A stretch of 64,000 nt of DNA, from positions 3,893,605 to 3,957,604 of the forward strand of contig CM022673.1 of assembly GCA_012295275.1 (NCBI GenBank), read 5' to 3'. Every line of letters begins with the position of its first letter. Position 1 is the stretch's first letter. Made by a program: the position numbers and the translations under genes. The notes below the pieces were generated by a model. That model saw only the letters and a program-made list of their open reading frames with translations. It did not search any database and was not told where the DNA came from. Below, piece after piece: positions 41,201 through 54,785 of this stretch. The stretch is from Chrysomallon squamiferum. Taxonomy: Eukaryota; Mollusca; Gastropoda; Neomphalida; Peltospiridae.

Positions 41201-42944
41201 TATGATCTCTGCTGAAGTTAGTTGCTAATGTTCTTCAAACAAAATAAACAATTAAAGAAAAAAACATTTATAAAAAGGATTTCTATTACATAATAAAGTA
41301 TATCACTTGTATGCAATGAACGTTTTTCAGTATGTACTAATTTAATAATTAACATAATATTTAATTAGCCTAACTAAATGGTTTCTGATGTAAAATAATA
41401 CATTAATAAATAATTAAGATTTTTGCAATAAAATAAAGAATTTAATGTGAAACAAAAACTAATGAACAGATACAGTTCCTAAATTCTGCTGGTTTTCTAA
41501 GAAGTCATATAATTAAAAATAGTAAATAATGTTGGAGAATGAGCTAATTTAACTATTAAATAAGTATGTTAGAAAGTATTGTGGTGCTGGCATAACAGAT
41601 AAAATCAAAACAAACAAAAAACTTCTTCAAGATTACAAAAATAAAAGTATCAAGATAAAGAAATTTACAAAATAAAACAGAAATAAACAATTTGCTAACA
41701 TGAACTTAACTTTAACAAAAATCAAAAAAACAAAATTTAAAATTATCTTACATATTATGAAATATAAAAATATGTTTTTAAAAAATATAAAGAAATTAAA
41801 CATAAAAGAAAGTTAAAAAACAAAAAACGAAACAAGCTTTATACATTTTGGCACATCATGTTTAAGTAAAAATATACAAAAGCACAAAGTTATAATGTTT
41901 GTTAAAATAAAATAAAAAAATAAAAAAAATGAAAACCAACAACAACGTTGCTGTAGTTGACACAGGGTTCAAATCTGGCAATATACCTAACATCATCTTT
42001 CCAATCCAGAACACTTTCAAATCCTCATTCTCACTGATTTTTCATGTCTTGGTAAAACTTTGCACTGTATATAAGTAGCAGAACATTTCTGCATCTTTAA
42101 AGATGCAGGTGTAGTGCTCCACTGTAAACACAAACAGCCACCAGGCTGTCCCTCCTAACTCCCTCCACTGTAATCAGCATCCAACATGATCCACACATGA
42201 CCTTGATGATCCCCAGTGGTATTGTGACAAAGTCTTTACAGGTGCTTCATTAATACACAAACTTGAGTTACTGACAGGTTGGAATTTCCACTTAGAAGTT
42301 GACCTAATGAAAAGTACTTGGTGAAATGTAGTATAACAAATTCAAGCATTTTATAGTTTTTGTGTTGTGTTATTAATTTGTTTGGTTTTTTGTTTCTATT
42401 TTTGTGATTGGTTTTTTGTTGTTGTTTTTTTCTTTGGTTTTTATTTTATTTTTTTATTTTGTTTCTTGATGTAGTTGTTGTTTTTTTGGTTCTTTATTAT
42501 TTTATTATATTTTTATTTATTCCTGTTTTCTTTTCTTTATTTTCGAACAATCATCATTTAAATTTTGAGGGTTTTTTTGTAACAAATACATTAGATACAA
42601 ATTCTGTGTTAGCCATTATTGGTATAGTTTATAAATCAGTGGCTGTTACATTTGTCCTAGCAGATAATTTCTTGTTCTTATAATAACTGCAGCATCACTT
42701 TATCATTCAATATCACATTCAAAATGTTCACATCACAGACAAAATGATTTTATTTAGTGTTGTTAATAATTATTTTAATTTTCAGATGTAACTAAAATTG
42801 GGTTTATTATCATTAAAAAAACAAATTTAAAATAAAAAAAAAGTATATGTCTATGGGCATATGTATAACACTGATTTTAAAACATTCTTCTATCACCTTG
42901 GTGTCATGGAGTAAAATTAAAAAAAAAAAAAAAATATATACTTT
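38300..42944 (-). other. CpG-poor region downstream of ANKAR stop, likely long 3' UTR or transcribed flank
   Basis: No protein-coding exon is apparent. The stretch is very AT-rich with only about 11 CpG in 4.6 kb, like the ANKAR introns and unlike the DNA to its left. AATAAA signals on the - strand are frequent because of base composition; one sits at 38393-38398, near the CpG boundary. A degenerate repeat occupies about 40370-40600. Confidence 0.4.
40370..40600. repeat. Degenerate repeat of about 55-105 bp downstream of ANKAR
   Basis: Three phrases of the type AAGATGGNNNATTNTGTAAC...TTTATTTAAGGA recur. Two of them are followed by a CTCTxTGTAAAxCA segment. Confidence 0.5.
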
Positions 42945-43201
42945 TTATCCCTTCAGACTTTTCCAGGATCCAATCTGAGATTTAAAGCTTGAATCACCAG
43001 TAACTTTGATTAAACCAGTAACCTTCCTGGTAGAGGTGCCAGCTCTAGACTGTGGTAACTTTTCTGTGTTTTCAAGTACAATGTCAGGTACTGGCACCTT
43101 CTCCTTCTCCTTCCTTCCGTAACTGGGTGCAGACTTGGCTCGGTCGAACAGCTGTGTCTTCTCATGGGTTCCTCCCTGTGAGGTTACTGGCCGATGATGA
43201 C
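42945..43201 (-). CDS. ANKAR: ANKAR terminal coding exon 20
   Basis: It encodes residues 1361-1445 and the TAA stop. Recognisable pieces are HHRPVTSQGGTHEKTQLFDR, AKSAPSYGRKEKEKVPVPDI and the end GSWKSLKG. It is basic, Ser/Thr/Lys-rich and probably disordered. The acceptor is TCTCTTAAAAG|GT. Confidence 0.82.
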
Positions 43202-46121
43202 CTTTTAAGAGAGAGAAAAGAACATGAGCAGGAGCACATGCACAAGTCAGTGGCTTGGTAGATTTAAAGATAACTGCATAAGACATTGGGTCGGTAGACT
43301 TAAAAACAGATAGTAGTTAAGTAGGTGTGTGGATAGATTCGAAAATATATAACCAGACTGAAAGTCAGAAAGACAGACAGCCAGAGAGACTGATGGATGG
43401 ATGGACAGTTGGATGAACGGATGGATAGACAGATCATGACATACAGACAGAAGAAGAGACAGACAGACAGACGTGTGGGTAGATTCACTGATAAATATAC
43501 ATGTATCTAAGACAGAAAGATAGACACAAGTTCTTAGGTAGGTAGGTATATTCAAAGACTGAAAACTGTATGTTTAAAGGTAGATTTCAAGATAGGGAAT
43601 ACATAGATAGGTGGGTTGGTAGATTCAAAGATATACGAATGCAAGTAAACAGACAGGTAGGTAAACATACAAAATGCAAAGAACAAAATAAATTTTAAAG
43701 CATAATTTGTTTTGTTTGCTTGTTACAGCTGCTACATATAAAAAAAGTTAATATGCAAGATGATGTATGTTTTTTTTGTTTTTGTTTTTTCTGTTCTTGC
43801 CTTCTATTATGTCTATACCTGGAAGTGAAACTGGGTAGCCACCATTTACTTCCAAACTGTTTAAAAAAAATTAAAAAAAGATATCATAAATATTTCTGAT
43901 GATAAAACAGAAACAATTCAAACAAATTAAGAAAATAAGAATCAGTGGATTCCTGTAATCTACATAAATGCAATTAATATTTAGTTTATGATATAATCAC
44001 TTTTCTGTAACAAACACAATTTAAATGTAACATTAATTAAAATAAACAATGCAATTATGACATTTTTAATTTTACAGGAAACTGAAAAGTAAATAAGTAA
44101 AGAAAGAAATAATAAATATTAAAATATATATATATATATGTATTCATAATAGAATTATCTTCCTTTCACATATCTGTTCTTACCAACGACTTGTTTGCAA
44201 TTCATTAAAGATAATTCATCCAATGACTGAATTATCCCCCTTTTCATTCTACTTTTGAACACTGCATTAAAACTTCTTTTTACCAGCAACCATTATAAAG
44301 TCATCCACTAACAGAATTATTCCCCTTTGATACGACTCTTCAGTGTATGACTATTGCTTTCACTGCTCACCATTAATCAACTAGTTACCTATCCCCACTC
44401 TCAGCTTATTGTGAAATACGCCACTCACCACTGACTAGGTAACCCGATTATTTTGGCTCGTCGGAAATCTGCAACAAAGTCTTTGCTGATCTTAGGATTG
44501 GGTCCGATATTTGCCATCAGCTGCTTGTACAGGCCGGGCATGTTGCGGCAGTCCGAGAACAAAATCCTGGCGGCCGTTTTGTTGAAGGTGAGGTAGCCCA
44601 GAGCCACAGCCACCGAGGTGCGCACCAGAACGTTGGGTGAGTTGAGTTTGTCGACGAGGAGGTCTATAGCACCGGAGGTTATCATTGCATCCGGGATCCC
44701 AGCTCTCGTGTGAGCCAGGCTTGACAACAGGCTGGCTGCAGACACGACTACGTTGTCGTCTGCCGACTTCAGCTTGTTCACCAGCAGAGTGACCCCTTTG
44801 GCGGTCAGCATCACCTGGTCCTGGTCGACAATCACTCGGGCAAGAACAACAATCTGAGTGAAGAAGTTAAAGAGGATTGTTTTTTGTTTTTTTGTTTAAA
44901 TAAAATCTTGTAGATGAATTTTGTATATGTGATATAATGTATGATATTTATTATTATTTTTTTGTTGTTTGTTGTTGTTTGTTTGTTTGTTTGTTTGTTT
45001 TATTTTATTTTATAATATTTTATTTTATTTTATTTTATTTTATTTTTTTTATTATTTTTTTTTTTCCCTTTATTTGTCGGCACTTTAAGAAACTAAGAAA
45101 TGTGTGGCTGAAATAGCTGTAACTGCAAGTTATTTGTTTGCTTGTTCATTTAAATATTTGTCTTTGTTTGTTTGTTTGTTTACAAAATAATTGCAGATTC
45201 AGTAGAAAGAATTTGAGATAGTGTTAATACTGAAAAGGTGATTTTAAATTAAATTTATTTTCTCTGTATTTAAATCAATGAAGACAGGCTATAAACAATG
45301 CAGAAAAAAATATATTCACTAAAATTTAATATATAAATATAAAGCTAAACAAACATACATATTAATACACATTTTGCTTTGTGCAAAATTTTAAAAAATC
45401 AATTTTCAAAGCTTTTTTAATTTGAGATGCTCAATTACCAATGTGAAATAATATTATTATTATTACTACTATTACTGCTACTATTACTACTACTACTACT
45501 AATAATAATACTATCATCATTATTACTATTATTATTAATAGTAGTAGTAGTAGTGGTAGTAGTAGTAGTAGTAGTATTTAAACTAAACCTGGAATGCTGC
45601 TGAACACTGGTAAAATTCATCGTCTTTGTTTAGAAACGGCTCAAAGACAGAAAAGCTGATTCCACCGGCTTCACGGATGGCAAACTGCTGTGGGGTGTTG
45701 TTAAAGGCAAAGGCTGTCAGCGCCATTCCCGCCCTGATTCGAATCTCCTGTCAACAGCACAAACAATACTGTCTGAAAACTGTGTAATGTGTCAGTGTGT
45801 CTGTGTGTTTGTATGTATGTTGTGTATATGTTTTGTGTATGTTGTATGTATGTCTGCCTTGTGTATGTCTGTGCTGTACTGTGTTAAGTGAGCATGTGCT
45901 TGTGTCTTTGTGTGTCTGTGAGCTTATGTATGCATGTGTATATATTCTGTGTATGTGTCATGTTTTGTGTGTATACGTGTGTATGTGTGGGTGTGGGTGT
46001 GTCATTGTATACATTTGCATATATGATGTACTTTGTATGTATGTGTACTGGTTTTAGTCTGAATATATATTTATCTCTGTCTGCGTTCAGAGTGAATGAA
46101 AGCATGCACAGAGAGAGAAAG

Positions 46122-46188
<67 letters not shown>

Positions 46189-47183
46189 TATACAGATTAA
46201 ATAATATCAAACAGCTTATCGTCAAAACGTAACTAACTGTATACAACTATTATATAATTAAAACATATCACAGAAAGAAATTTAGAAACTATTAAACACA
46301 ATTTTTACTTACTTCGCTCCTGGATTTGAGCAGGTCCAGCAGAATGTCGAAGTTAAAACCTTGTTCTTCGTGTAACTTCTCCTGGTTCTCTGGGTTACTA
46401 AGGACAACGTTGGCCAGTGTCATCGCAACCTCCACCTGGATTTCTTCAGACGGTGGACACAGTAAGAGCTGTACGAGGATGGGGATAGCACCTTCCTCAG
46501 CAATCTTCTTCTGTGTCAGTTTGTTATTCACGTTAGCCACTCCTGCACAGCATTCAGAAATTTTTGGTTTTAAAAGTTTTAAAATAATTGAAAAGTTACA
46601 TTCCTATTATTCAATCAAATACACACAAACACACAATCTCATGCACCTGAACACACACAGATGGACATAATACTCTGAAAAACACACACAAACACCCTTT
46701 AAATTGGTTTTCAGTTAATTTTTCATTATTTTATTTATTTATCTATTTATTTATTTATTGTTGCTCTTTTTGTTGTTATTGTCAACATCATCATCATCCT
46801 TAAAATCATCACCATTACTTTAAAATTAACTAAACCATACAGCTACATCAGAAAATAAAATAAAAAGCTACATCTTTTTCCTCTGATTTCTAATTATTTT
46901 TAAATCTTGATATAATACTAAAAATGTCCTACTCACCCACACAGAGTGTTCCCAGCACTTTGATGACCATCAGCAGCACTTTGTCAGACGTCTTGCTTGA
47001 CCTCAGCAGACGCACAAGCTGCTGGAAGGCGTCTGCTTTGGCCAAGTTGTTCTGGTTCTCGATGTTCTCGCGGCCTAGTGCAATGGCCAACATACATCCT
47101 GAAATGTTAGAATACAATATGTATTTGTAATGATAAGGTAAGGTAATGATAAAAATATTATAATATACATAGTATATTTTAAT

Positions 47184-47277
<94 letters not shown>

Positions 47278-48596
47278 ATTAATTAAATTAATTAATCAAA
47301 CTCAAACAGAATTAAAATACTACTAATAATAAAAATATAAAAAAATAAAGAAATAAAAATAATATATAACAAAAAATAAAAAGCAACATTAACAAAAATA
47401 TGAAAATTAAACTTGAATAAAAATAAATAAATAAATAAAAATATAAATAAGAAATAAATAACCAAAATAACAATTAATAATAACAAGAGTAATAATAATA
47501 ATAATAAAAAACCCACAATATAAAAAAAAAATAATAATAAAAAAAAAGAGTATAAAATTCAAACAGTTCCTAACCAACATAGAGTAGTTTTTCTGTGGGC
47601 TCGAGTAACATCTGAAAAATGTACTGTATTCCGACTCTCTCTGCTATGTTTGTTTGTTGGGTCTTCGTGTTGCCAGCCAGGGCCCATATGGCACAAGCAC
47701 CTTGTTCTCGAACTTCCACATTGATGTTCTGAAATTATTTAATAAAAAAATAGTTGCAGCAGTAGTAGTGAATGATTTAGTGGCAGCAGTAGTAATAATA
47801 CTGATAGTAATGTTAGTGGTAGATGTAGCTGACATATTAATGAGAACATTAGTGAAAATGGTAGTGGTAGTGGTGTAAGTAATAACAGTAGTAGCTGTAG
47901 TAAAGTTTTAAAGTAAATTACTCAGTGAACATTTTCTTGCTTTTGAGTAACTGAGCAGAATGAGGAAAGCTTTAAAGGCAAATAGCTCAAAGAACATTTT
48001 CTCACTTCTGAGTAACTAAATAATATGAGCAAATGTTTAAAGGCAAATAACTCAAAGAACATTTTCTCACTTCTGAGTAACTAAATAATATGAGCAAATG
48101 TTTAAAGGCAAATAAATCAAATAACTAACATGAGTTAATCTTTAAAGTGAAAAGGTCCATTTTTCTTATTTTTGAATAACTGAGTCATATGAGTAAAGCT
48201 TTAAAGACAAATAACTCAATAAACATTCTCTTACTTTCAGTAACTGAATAGTGTGAATAAAGATTTAAATGTAAATAACTTAAGTAACATTTTATCACTT
48301 TCAGTAATGTGAGTTAAGCTTCAAAGGCAAGTAACTCAAGGAAAATGTTCTTACCTTGAGTAGTCTGAGCAGAGCCTTATGAGCATCTAGTTGATGGAAA
48401 ACTTTCTGACTTTCTGGGTTGTTTTCTGCCAAGGCTTCCAGAGCACTAGCAGCTTTCACCTGCACTGTCACGTTCCTGCTGCTTTTTATCAGCTCCACCA
48501 GAGGCCTGCAAGTGATTCAGAATTTATTACCTTTTAGACTATTTAATTAAAATTAATTTGTGTTTTATTAGGGTTATCATTAATTTGATGATGATG

Positions 48597-48636
<40 letters not shown>

Positions 48637-51600
48637 GTAGTAGTAGTAGTAGTAGTAGTACTATTTCTATTATTATTATTTATTTGATTTTATTATTAAT
48701 TATTATTAATTTTATTTTAATATAACTTATTATTATTATTATTTATTTGATTTTTATTATTATTATTATTAATCTGATTATTGTTGTTGTTACTCTTTTT
48801 TGTTGTGGTTATTATTATTATTATTATTTTTTTTTTTATGTTAATTAATATTATTATTATTATTAAGTGACAGATATTACTTTGCTGAATCTTCAGCTAT
48901 TATTGCATCCTGGTTTTCCTTGTTTCTTGCAGAGATGGCTGCCAGTGCTGCTGCTGTTGCAGCCTGCAGAATATCTGAAACAAGTAAAATAAACAGACAT
49001 TTATTTTAACATCAGTAATAATTAATAAATTAATTTTTAGAACATTAATCACATATTTTAAATAAAACATTTATAAAATGACTGGAATGAGATCACACAA
49101 ATTAATTAAATATTAAATTTAAATACAAGTTTCCTAATACCTATTAGTTAATATCTTATTGTGCTAAGATATCTAGATATGTTCATAATTTTTGTTTATA
49201 AGATACTCAAAATTTTACTGATTCATATGCTTCCACTAGTCTTTTGGAAAGGAATTAGTATAAGATATTAAAATATAAATAATAATAATCAAATTACTAC
49301 TACTACTTCTACTACTAATACTACTAGTACTACTACTACCACTATCACTAATAATAAAAAACAAATTATTAATAATAATTAATTAATTTATCTGTAAGGT
49401 AAGAAATTAAACAAACTGGCACAGGAAATAAAATGACACTGTCAGAATTCCTAAACAGTAAAACCAATGACATTAAGATCCTGCTTTTCCTAAGAAATGA
49501 TTCAAACATTATAACCTGGTGTTGTTTCACGTGATATATTCCAAACTAGACAAGAGCGACTAACCTGAGTTAACTGTCAGAAACTCCACGAGCGGCACAA
49601 TCCCTCCACACTCAGCCACCACCTCCTGGTTCCGCCTGTTCCCGATGCACAGCACTCTGATGGCATTCACCGAGTTGACCAGCACGTCCTCGAGCTCGGA
49701 GTCGAGCAGGTTGACCAGTGGAGGAATGCCTCCGTGCTCCGTGATCAGCTCCTGATTGCCGTGCACGCAGGCGAAGTCAGAGAGGATGATGGCAGCCCGG
49801 GACTGGATGTCGTCGATGGGGGAGCTGAGGAGCTGGATGAGGATGGGCCCTGCGTTGCACCTGACCAGCGCCACGCGGATGTCGTCATTTTCTGAGATGT
49901 TGCACAGGACCGATGCCGCGACCGACTGGATCTCCTCGTTGTCCAGACTGAGCAGCTCAACGAGGGCTGCAACTCCATCTGTAAAATACAGCTTCGATAA
50001 ATACCTCTGTCAGATCTAATGTTGCTGAATAATCTGGTAATATGGAAATGTATTGCATTTGCAAGTAAGGTATAGAGTTTTATAAACTATGCTATTAAAT
50101 CATTATTTAATTTTGTTAATTACACTAATTAGAGTACTACTGGTAGCTAAAACCAGAGAATATAAGTATATGTTTCACTTATTCTAAATGTACTGAATTA
50201 CCAAAATAAAATCGGTAATAAACTTATTGTGTGTTTACAATAATCTGAACATCAATTTGGCAAGATATCAGGAGCTTGTTTTGCTTTTATACTTTATTAT
50301 TAGCAAAGACTGTTTGTCTTAAATAAAACGGTGCAGTAACTATGCAGTATAAATTTGGATGATACACATAAACTAACAAAGGATTGTTTTAATCATACAT
50401 TCATATGTCAAAACATTAGAAAGTTTTATAATGAATTGTTACCAGCTTCCAGTATTGCTTTCCAGTGCTCTGGCTCTGCTGAAGACAGAGCTTCGAGACA
50501 TTTCACTGCACTGTCCTTCTTGGAGATCTGTTCATCCCTCAGCATTTCTGAAACAATCAGCACAACAACTACAGACTGGTTATACATGACAACCTCTTTC
50601 AACAAAATGATCCGTTTAATTCAGCTTCAGTATCAGAAGATGCAAACATGTAGCTCAGTGGCTAAGCATTATATAAGCAGTGATAGGATCAGTTCTCATT
50701 GATGCATTCATTCACTGGTTTTACTTTTTATTACACACACAGAAACACTTTCTACTCACTGATCAACTAGTTGTGAGACTCTAGCTGGGATGGCAAGGAC
50801 ATCCATGCCTTGGGATATTTCAATACTGTGGTACTTCTTATTTAATATAATAACATCAGCATAAAAATAATTTTATACTGATACATAAAAAAACAACCAA
50901 AGAGCACTACCAAATAATAAATCATGAGCAGACAGCTAGTACCTTCAAAGAGGACCTAAAAGGCTGACTGCACTGTATACTCACTGACAAGTATTTTCCA
51001 CACAGGAATATCTGGGTTTCCCCAGTCAATGAGGTACTCAAGTATGTTAGTATGAAATCTCAAAGCTGCGAGATTAACCATGTTGTTGCCATCTCCATCA
51101 CACTTCGTAATGTCAGCGCCCAACTCTATGAGACACTTCACTGCAGACAACCCACCAGAGCTAGAGGCCAACAAAATGCAAGTGGACTTTAAACTGGAAA
51201 GAGAAAATGCAGCTATAATATTAAAAAGAAATAAAAGTGGATAAAAATATTTTTTTATATTTTCAAATAAGGAATGATGCCGAAGAAAAAAACAATTCTT
51301 TTCAAGTGTGTTTTACAATTATCTATCATGAAACACTGTTCTTTGATCTTAATTGGCAAATGCAGATTGACTTTACAATTCACAAAGTTATTTTTTTTAA
51401 ACATGACCATTGGAAAACATTACAATCAACTAATCAACAAAAAAAATTATGCAACCAAATGGAAATAATTACATTCATTAATTGACAGATATAATTATAT
51501 GACCAATAGAAATAATTATCTGACAAATGAAAATAATTATCTGACCAATGGAAATCATTATCTGACCAATGGAAATGATTATGGGATTACTTACTCATTT

Positions 51601-52027
51601 TTAGTGCTCAGTTCCAGAAGGGCATCATTTTTTAGAACCATCAGCCTTACTACTGCTTGGTGGTCAAAGAATGCAGCATGGTGGACTGGTGCCCAGCCAT
51701 CCTGGTCAGTAGCCAAAATGTTAGCAAAGTTGGCCAAAAGACAAGCAACAGAATCTAATGCTCCACATCTTGCAGCAACATGGAGAGCTGTTGGACCTGG
51801 AAAAAAATTCCATAACAAAATGTTTTATTTTTATTTCAAGACCAGAAATAGGAAATAATCAGTCTGAAAATATTTTAATACCGTGAACTTGTTTTATATG
51901 TATGTGTAGGTGTTTAGTTTTTATTACTGGATTCTTTAGTATAAATAAAATCTGTGTCGGTTAAATCTTATAATTACACTGAATATTAATCTTAATGAGA
52001 ATATTAACAATAATAATAGTAATAACA

Positions 52028-52075
<48 letters not shown>

Positions 52076-54076
52076 ATTTTTATCTTTTTTTTTCTTTTTT
52101 TTTTTCAAAAGTAAATGACTGAAGAGAAAATAAATATTAGTTCTTTGAAAATGCAGTTTAAAACACAATCGATTGTCAATGAAATAATTTAACACAGAAT
52201 ATTTACAGTTGATGCATTTGTAATATTACAAGAGAGGAAATATGGTCAACTGTGAATATATTTAATAAATTTTACTTTCAAACATTTCTTCAAAATAAAG
52301 AAATCAGAGTATATATAATATTCTTATTCTTTTTTTTTTTTTAAATAATAAAAAATTAGGTTTTATAGCTATAAATAACTGCCGCATGAGTAAAAACTGG
52401 CTTGGAAACTGCCTCAGTCAGTTTTGTCATTCAAAAGTCCACATGTTTCTGTTAGTTTAGACTTAGTTTGTTAGCCAACACAAAAAACACTAACATTAAC
52501 TTTATAACTCAAAACACATAAACTCCAAAAACAGAAATTACACAAAAAACCACTGCAATAAAAATCATAATACTTTTTATTACTCCTTTAAATAATAAAA
52601 TGAATATTTTTCCCTTAAATGCCAAAAATATGTATGTGTGTGTGTGTGTGTGTGTGTGTTTTTGTATTCAAATTATGTCAAACAGTTGTTAAAGAAAATT
52701 GTTTCAACTTATTTATTTTTTATATTATTTCATTGCTTTTTTATTTGTTATTTAAAAGCAGTAAAAACAATTTATCCTGTTCAAAGGAAAGTTAACACCT
52801 GCAGAACATAAATTTTGTTGTTGTTTTTGTCCAATTTTTCACAATGACTCAAACATATCAGTATAAAGCTGTTCATTAGCTATAAAATAAATTTTAAAAA
52901 TAATATAAATAATACAATAATAATAAAAATAATTTGTATTTTTAATGTCATGAAATAAAGTATTAAAAAAAACCCAAATATTAAATTTTTGTTTCATAAA
53001 TCCATTTAATTTTTTTTCTTTAAGCAAATACTTAGAATTTCAATATTGTTGATTACATTTAGATATAATTAATGTTTATTCCTAAAAAAAGCAAATAATT
53101 AAGATACATTTAGATATAATTAATGTTTATTCCTAAAAAAAGCAAATAATTAAGAAGCTCATATACTGTATATTAAGAATATTATTTTCATAATTTTTAA
53201 AATTTATGTAAGAAAACTTCACTTTCATTTAATTTTTATAAGAAATTTGTCAAAAAAATATATTCAAAAAAACAAGAGTACAGTGACCAAATACACCATA
53301 ATAATTATTATTTTTAAATGTGAAAGCCCAACTAAAAAATAATATATTACATTTCCAAAATAAATATTAACTAAGAATAAAAACATCTCGTTACCTTCAG
53401 ACACGTAAATGATACATTTGACTAAATCTATAAAACATTATTATCATTGTATGGCATATATTGGCAGGCATTTTCTGACTAGCATGTTCTAAATACAGAG
53501 AAGTAATTAACTAGCAGATATTCTGGATCTTTATACAGAAAGGAGGGAAAAAGGAAAAAAGAATTCATTTCTTTTATTATGATGGAAACAGCATGAAATT
53601 TCACAATAATAACAACAAATAAATTAATTAATTTAATCTAAAAGTAAGAATCATTACAAAATGAATTCTAAAAGTTGTTGTTGTTGTTGTTAGTGTGATT
53701 TAAGAACAATAACTATCTAATCAACATCAGTTTTCTGCTTCTCTTTAGCATTACTTTTAGCACAGTTTGTTTAATTTATTAAATACAAATAATTGTGTTG
53801 GAAATAAACAAAAATAAAGACAATATATAGAAATCTGTTTAAAAACAACTAGACTGTTTATGTTTTTTCATAATATTATAACAGAAATAAGGTAAAAGTG
53901 AAATTAAAAAAATCCTTTTTAAAATAAACATTCAGTAATAAATCTTACAATGACACCAACTTCTGATTAATGGTTATAAAATCTAAAATCTGTTTTTTCC
54001 TACATATTTTATTTATTTTTTACTATTTTATTATTATATGTTTTTTTTTTTTTTTTTTTTTTTTAATGCTTTTTAA

Positions 54077-54110
<34 letters not shown>

Positions 54111-54464
54111 TTCACTTATTGTTTAAACTGAGTACATAAAATTGTGAAATTTGCACGCAGTTACTGGGTGTTCTTTAAAAGCAGTTATATATGAAAAAGC
54201 AAGGTTTATTCAACCTATATTATTTACAAGTAATTACAACCAAGCTATACGTGTTGGAAGCAAAAGCAGTGAAAGGTAATAACATCTGGAATAAAACTAA
54301 ATAACTTATCTCTATACTGAAAATGTCCCCGTTTAAAATTTTTAAAATAATAATAACATTTACACAGTACAAATTATTTATTATTGATCTTATTGTTGTG
54401 ATGTCTTCAGTGATTGAAGTGCAGCTCTTTTCAACTTGCACACATTTACTTAGACACACACACA

Positions 54465-54563
<99 letters not shown>

Positions 54564-54750
54564 ACACTAACAGACAGGTGTAAAAATTAAATAAAATGCA
54601 CAAACAGTAACAAAAAAACAATGTGATAAACTCGAAATCAACTTAAATCACATTAAATTAAGTGCATATTTCTGTGGCTTTATTATAAAGCTTGAGATTA
54701 GTAATATTATTATTATTATCCTCATCAACAGAAGTAGTAGAAGCGGTGTT

Positions 54751-54785
<35 letters not shown>

